From assembly GCF_027111255.2 (NCBI RefSeq), contig NZ_CP114285.2, positions 2,542,001 to 2,606,000 of the forward strand: DNA of 64,000 bases, written 5' to 3'. The notes below the pieces were generated by a model. That model had not been told where the DNA came from. It did no database searches and was given only the letters and a program-made list of their open reading frames with translations. This document shows, piece after piece, positions 62,115 to 64,000 of this stretch. This stretch comes from Flavobacterium flavigenum. Its GTDB lineage: Bacteria; Bacteroidota; Bacteroidia; Flavobacteriales; Flavobacteriaceae. Made by a program: the position numbers and the translations under genes. The stretch's first letter is position 1. The number at the start of each line of letters is the position of its first letter.

Positions 62115-62134
62115 CACAAACAAAAGCAACACAC

Positions 62135-62842
62135 ATGAAATATAAAAGAATTCTTCTGAAATTAAGCGGCGAAGCCTTAATGGGAGACTTACAATACGGA
62201 ATTGACCCTAAAAGATTAGCTGAATATGCCGATGAAATTAAGCAGATTCACGACAAAGGAGTAGAAATTGCTATTGTTATTGGAGGAGGAAATATTTTTA
62301 GAGGAGTTGCCGGAGCAAGTTCAGGTATGGACAGAGTACAAGGCGATTACATGGGAATGCTTGCTACTGTTATTAACGGAATGGCTTTGCAGGGTGCTCT
62401 TGAAGACAAAGGAATGAAAACCCGCCTGCAGACTGCTTTGAAAATGGAGTCTATTGCAGAACCTTATATCAAAAGAAGAGCAGACCGTCATCTCGAAAAA
62501 GGAAGAATCGTAATTTTTGGTGCCGGAACCGGAAACCCATATTTTACTACCGATACAGCAGCAGTTTTGAGAGGAATCGAAATCAATGCTGATGTTATTC
62601 TAAAAGGAACACGTGTAGATGGGGTTTACGATTGTGATCCTGAAAAAAATGCTTCAGCTGTAAAATTTGACTTTATTTCTTTTGAAGATGTGATCAAAAA
62701 AGGATTAAATGTAATGGATACTACAGCTTTCACATTAAGTCAGGAAAATAAATTACCGATTGTTGTTTTTGACATGAACAAAATTGGAAATCTTTTAAAA
62801 ATCTGCGAAGGCGAAAATATCGGAACTGTAGTTAATATTTAA
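62135..62842 (+). CDS. pyrH: UMP kinase
   Basis: The 235-aa bacterial UMP kinase makes UDP. The start at 62135 ([17 protein letters not shown]) is the family's usual one. The glycine-rich nucleotide site is [10 protein letters not shown] near residue 55. Other segments are [19 protein letters not shown] and [17 protein letters not shown]. It precedes frr by 162 nt, a conserved pair. Confidence 0.95.
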   Translation: MKYKRILLKLSGEALMGDLQYGIDPKRLAEYADEIKQIHDKGVEIAIVIGGGNIFRGVAGASSGMDRVQGDYMGMLATVINGMALQGALEDKGMKTRLQTALKMESIAEPYIKRRADRHLEKGRIVIFGAGTGNPYFTTDTAAVLRGIEINADVILKGTRVDGVYDCDPEKNASAVKFDFISFEDVIKKGLNVMDTTAFTLSQENKLPIVVFDMNKIGNLLKICEGENIGTVVNI

Positions 62843-63004
62843 ACTATTTTAGATTGTTAGAATTTAGATTATTATTTTTAATATTCATTCTACAATCTTT
62901 ACATATTCAAAAAATAAAATTATATTAGTTAGCATAATTAGATCATTGCTTTTTTAGAAAAATCTAAAAATCCAAAAAGTCTGAAAATCTAAAAATCTAA
63001 AAAA

Positions 63005-63568
63005 ATGACTGAAGAAATAGATTTCATATTAGAAAGTACTGAGGAATCAATGAATGGCACGATTGCACATTTAGAAAAAGAATTTCTAAATATCCGTGCA
63101 GGTAAAGCTTCTCCGGCAATGCTTGGAGGTGTTTTTGTTGATTATTATGGTGCTGCAACACCGCTTTCCCAGGTATCTAAAATTAGTGTTCCTGATGCAA
63201 GAACCATTACCTTGCAGCCTTTCGAAAAAAACATGTTATCAGCAATTGAAAAAGCAATTTTGATTGCCAATATTGGTTTTAACCCAATGAACAATGGTGA
63301 TGTTATTATCATCAGTGTTCCGCCTCTTACGGAAGAACGCCGCAGGGATTTGGCAAAACAGGCAAAATCTGAGGCTGAAGATGCGAAAATTGGTATCCGT
63401 AATTCCCGTAAAGATGCTAATACTGATATTAAAAAATTAGAAAAAGAGGGAACTTCTGAAGACATCTGTAAGTCTGCTGAAGAAGAAGTTCAAAACTTAA
63501 CAAATACATACATCAAAAAAATAGATGAATTATTAGCTGTTAAAGAAGCTGAAATCATGAAAGTGTAA
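63005..63568 (+). CDS. frr: Ribosome recycling factor
   Basis: The 187-aa protein splits post-termination ribosomes together with EF-G. The long helical bundle (HLEKEFLNIRAGKASPAMLGGVFVDYYGAATPLSQVSKISVPDARTI) and the second signature PPLTEERRRDLAKQAKSEAEDAKIGIRNSRKDA are complete. The leader is built of CTAAAAAT words (62955-63003). A terminator follows at 63590-63627. Confidence 0.97.
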   Translation: MTEEIDFILESTEESMNGTIAHLEKEFLNIRAGKASPAMLGGVFVDYYGAATPLSQVSKISVPDARTITLQPFEKNMLSAIEKAILIANIGFNPMNNGDVIIISVPPLTEERRRDLAKQAKSEAEDAKIGIRNSRKDANTDIKKLEKEGTSEDICKSAEEEVQNLTNTYIKKIDELLAVKEAEIMKV

Positions 63569-63589
63569 TGTATTTTACATAAATTTAAG

Positions 63590-63627
63590 AATCCGTTTGG
63601 TTAAAATTATACCAGACGGATTTTTTA
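63590..63627 (+). terminator. frr terminator
   Basis: AATCCGT with inner TGGT pairs with ACCA and ACGGATT, then a T-tract. Confidence 0.85.
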
Positions 63628-63686
63628 TTTATTACTTTTGCATACCAAAATAAATTTCCTTTGGTTTCAAAACCACAATACTCTGT

Positions 63687-64000
63687 ATGAAGCTATTCTG
63701 TTTGTTTACTTTGTTTTTTACACTTACCCTACAGGCACAATTTCAAATAAACGGAATTGTAAAAGACTCCGGCAACAAACCGCTTCCGTTTGCTACTATT
63801 ACCACTTCAGAAAACAATAATACAATTACAGACGTTGATGGGAAATTTATACTTTCAACGAATGTAAAAATTTCTTCTTTTACAGTTTCTTATATTGGGT
63901 TTCAAACGAAAGTCATTCCTGTCCAGGACAATAAAAAATTTTACCCGGTTTCTCTAAAACAAAAAACAGACGACCTCAAAGAAGTGATTGTTTCTAATGA
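63687..64000 (+). CDS. DUF5686 / carboxypeptidase-like regulatory domain protein (5' part)
   Basis: The frame is open to the window end (104 codons). It has a signal peptide (to LTLQAQ, residue 17) and a carboxypeptidase-regulatory-like beta domain (INGIVKDSGNKPLPFATITT, VDGKFILSTNV, VSYIGFQTKVI). Then comes LKEVIVSN, which leads into the barrel in DUF5686 outer-membrane proteins. Position after frr is typical in Flavobacteriia. A -7 box TACTTTTG is at 63633-63640. Confidence 0.8.
   Translation, partial: MKLFCLFTLFFTLTLQAQFQINGIVKDSGNKPLPFATITTSENNNTITDVDGKFILSTNVKISSFTVSYIGFQTKVIPVQDNKKFYPVSLKQKTDDLKEVIVSN

Noticed and set aside
62102-62134. N-terminal extension of pyrH starting [11 protein letters not shown]
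   Set aside because: It contains the perfect -7 box TATATTTG, and the family starts at [15 protein letters not shown]; the ATG at 62135 is used.
1-64000. tRNA, rRNA, CRISPR arrays, prophage or insertion sequences
   Set aside because: I found no tRNA-like cloverleaf arms, no rRNA signatures, no regularly spaced repeats with unique spacers and no transposase or phage genes.

Overview
The window is from a Bacteroidota chromosome, almost certainly a Flavobacterium. The DNA is AT-rich and start sites lack Shine-Dalgarno sequences. Many genes are preceded by the Bacteroidota promoter signature (TTG, about 19 nt, TAnnTTTG). Proteins carry Flavobacteriia-typical families: type IX secretion sorting domains, DUF4271, DUF4296, DUF3098, DUF5686, DUF1501/DUF1800 and a fused DAHP synthase/chorismate mutase. 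I see no rRNA, tRNA, CRISPR array, phage or insertion sequence. It is mostly core chromosome, with the gaps filled by short dispersed palindromic repeats.

Layout. 1-1850: a truncated VIT/VWA envelope protein. 2110-6369 (minus): a Phe/Tyr operon in the transcription order pheA, aminotransferase, tyrA, DAHP synthase-chorismate mutase. It is headed by an intact attenuator: promoter, 19-residue Phe/Tyr-rich leader peptide, alternative stems and a terminator 6 nt before pheA. 6808-10327 (minus): an antitoxin-like protein, a lipoprotein, and the DUF1501/DUF1800 pair. 10807-14580: a secreted hydrolase-ECF sigma-membrane protein operon, a small LuxR-type regulator, a membrane zinc peptidase and an Lrp regulator. 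14719-21479: hemD, DUF4271, polyprenol-phosphate mannosyltransferase, dihydroorotase, DUF4296, an epimerase and tyrS. 21558-24788: two T9SS-sorted proteins and a LuxE-like acyl-activating protein.

24894-32755 is a phosphate-starvation locus: a beta-helix lipoprotein and a TonB-dependent receptor (minus), then phoB, phoR and an OprP-type porin (plus). The three transport genes share 11-bp-periodic TAACA-like repeats at a fixed distance from their -7 elements. I read these as PhoB boxes, so the two-component system probably controls all three.

32758-49121 holds a glycosyltransferase, outer-membrane proteins, aspartate kinase, a GNAT enzyme, fbp, TerB-like, HupE-like, dCMP deaminase, S41 protease, a RelE/ParE-type toxin-antitoxin pair, MarC and DUF3109. 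49455-53112 is class Ia ribonucleotide reductase, nrdB then nrdA, split by a structured 289-nt gap. 53363-56494 is leuS, which carries a four-copy 7-bp microsatellite and an extra segment before KMSKS. 56901-57930 has a ModE-like regulator behind three repeats at exact 23-bp spacing, followed by a frameshifted molybdopterin-oxidoreductase-like lipoprotein. 58168-60964 is ftsX, DUF3098, uppP, truB. 61334-64000 holds a thioredoxin-like protein, pyrH, frr and a truncated DUF5686 gene.

Most notable: the phe attenuator (6376-6576), the three-promoter Pho-box set (26117-31428), the covarying hairpin repeat (4107-4131 and 7688-7712), the leuS microsatellite and the 23-bp operator-like array. All calls come from reading the sequence; no database search was run.
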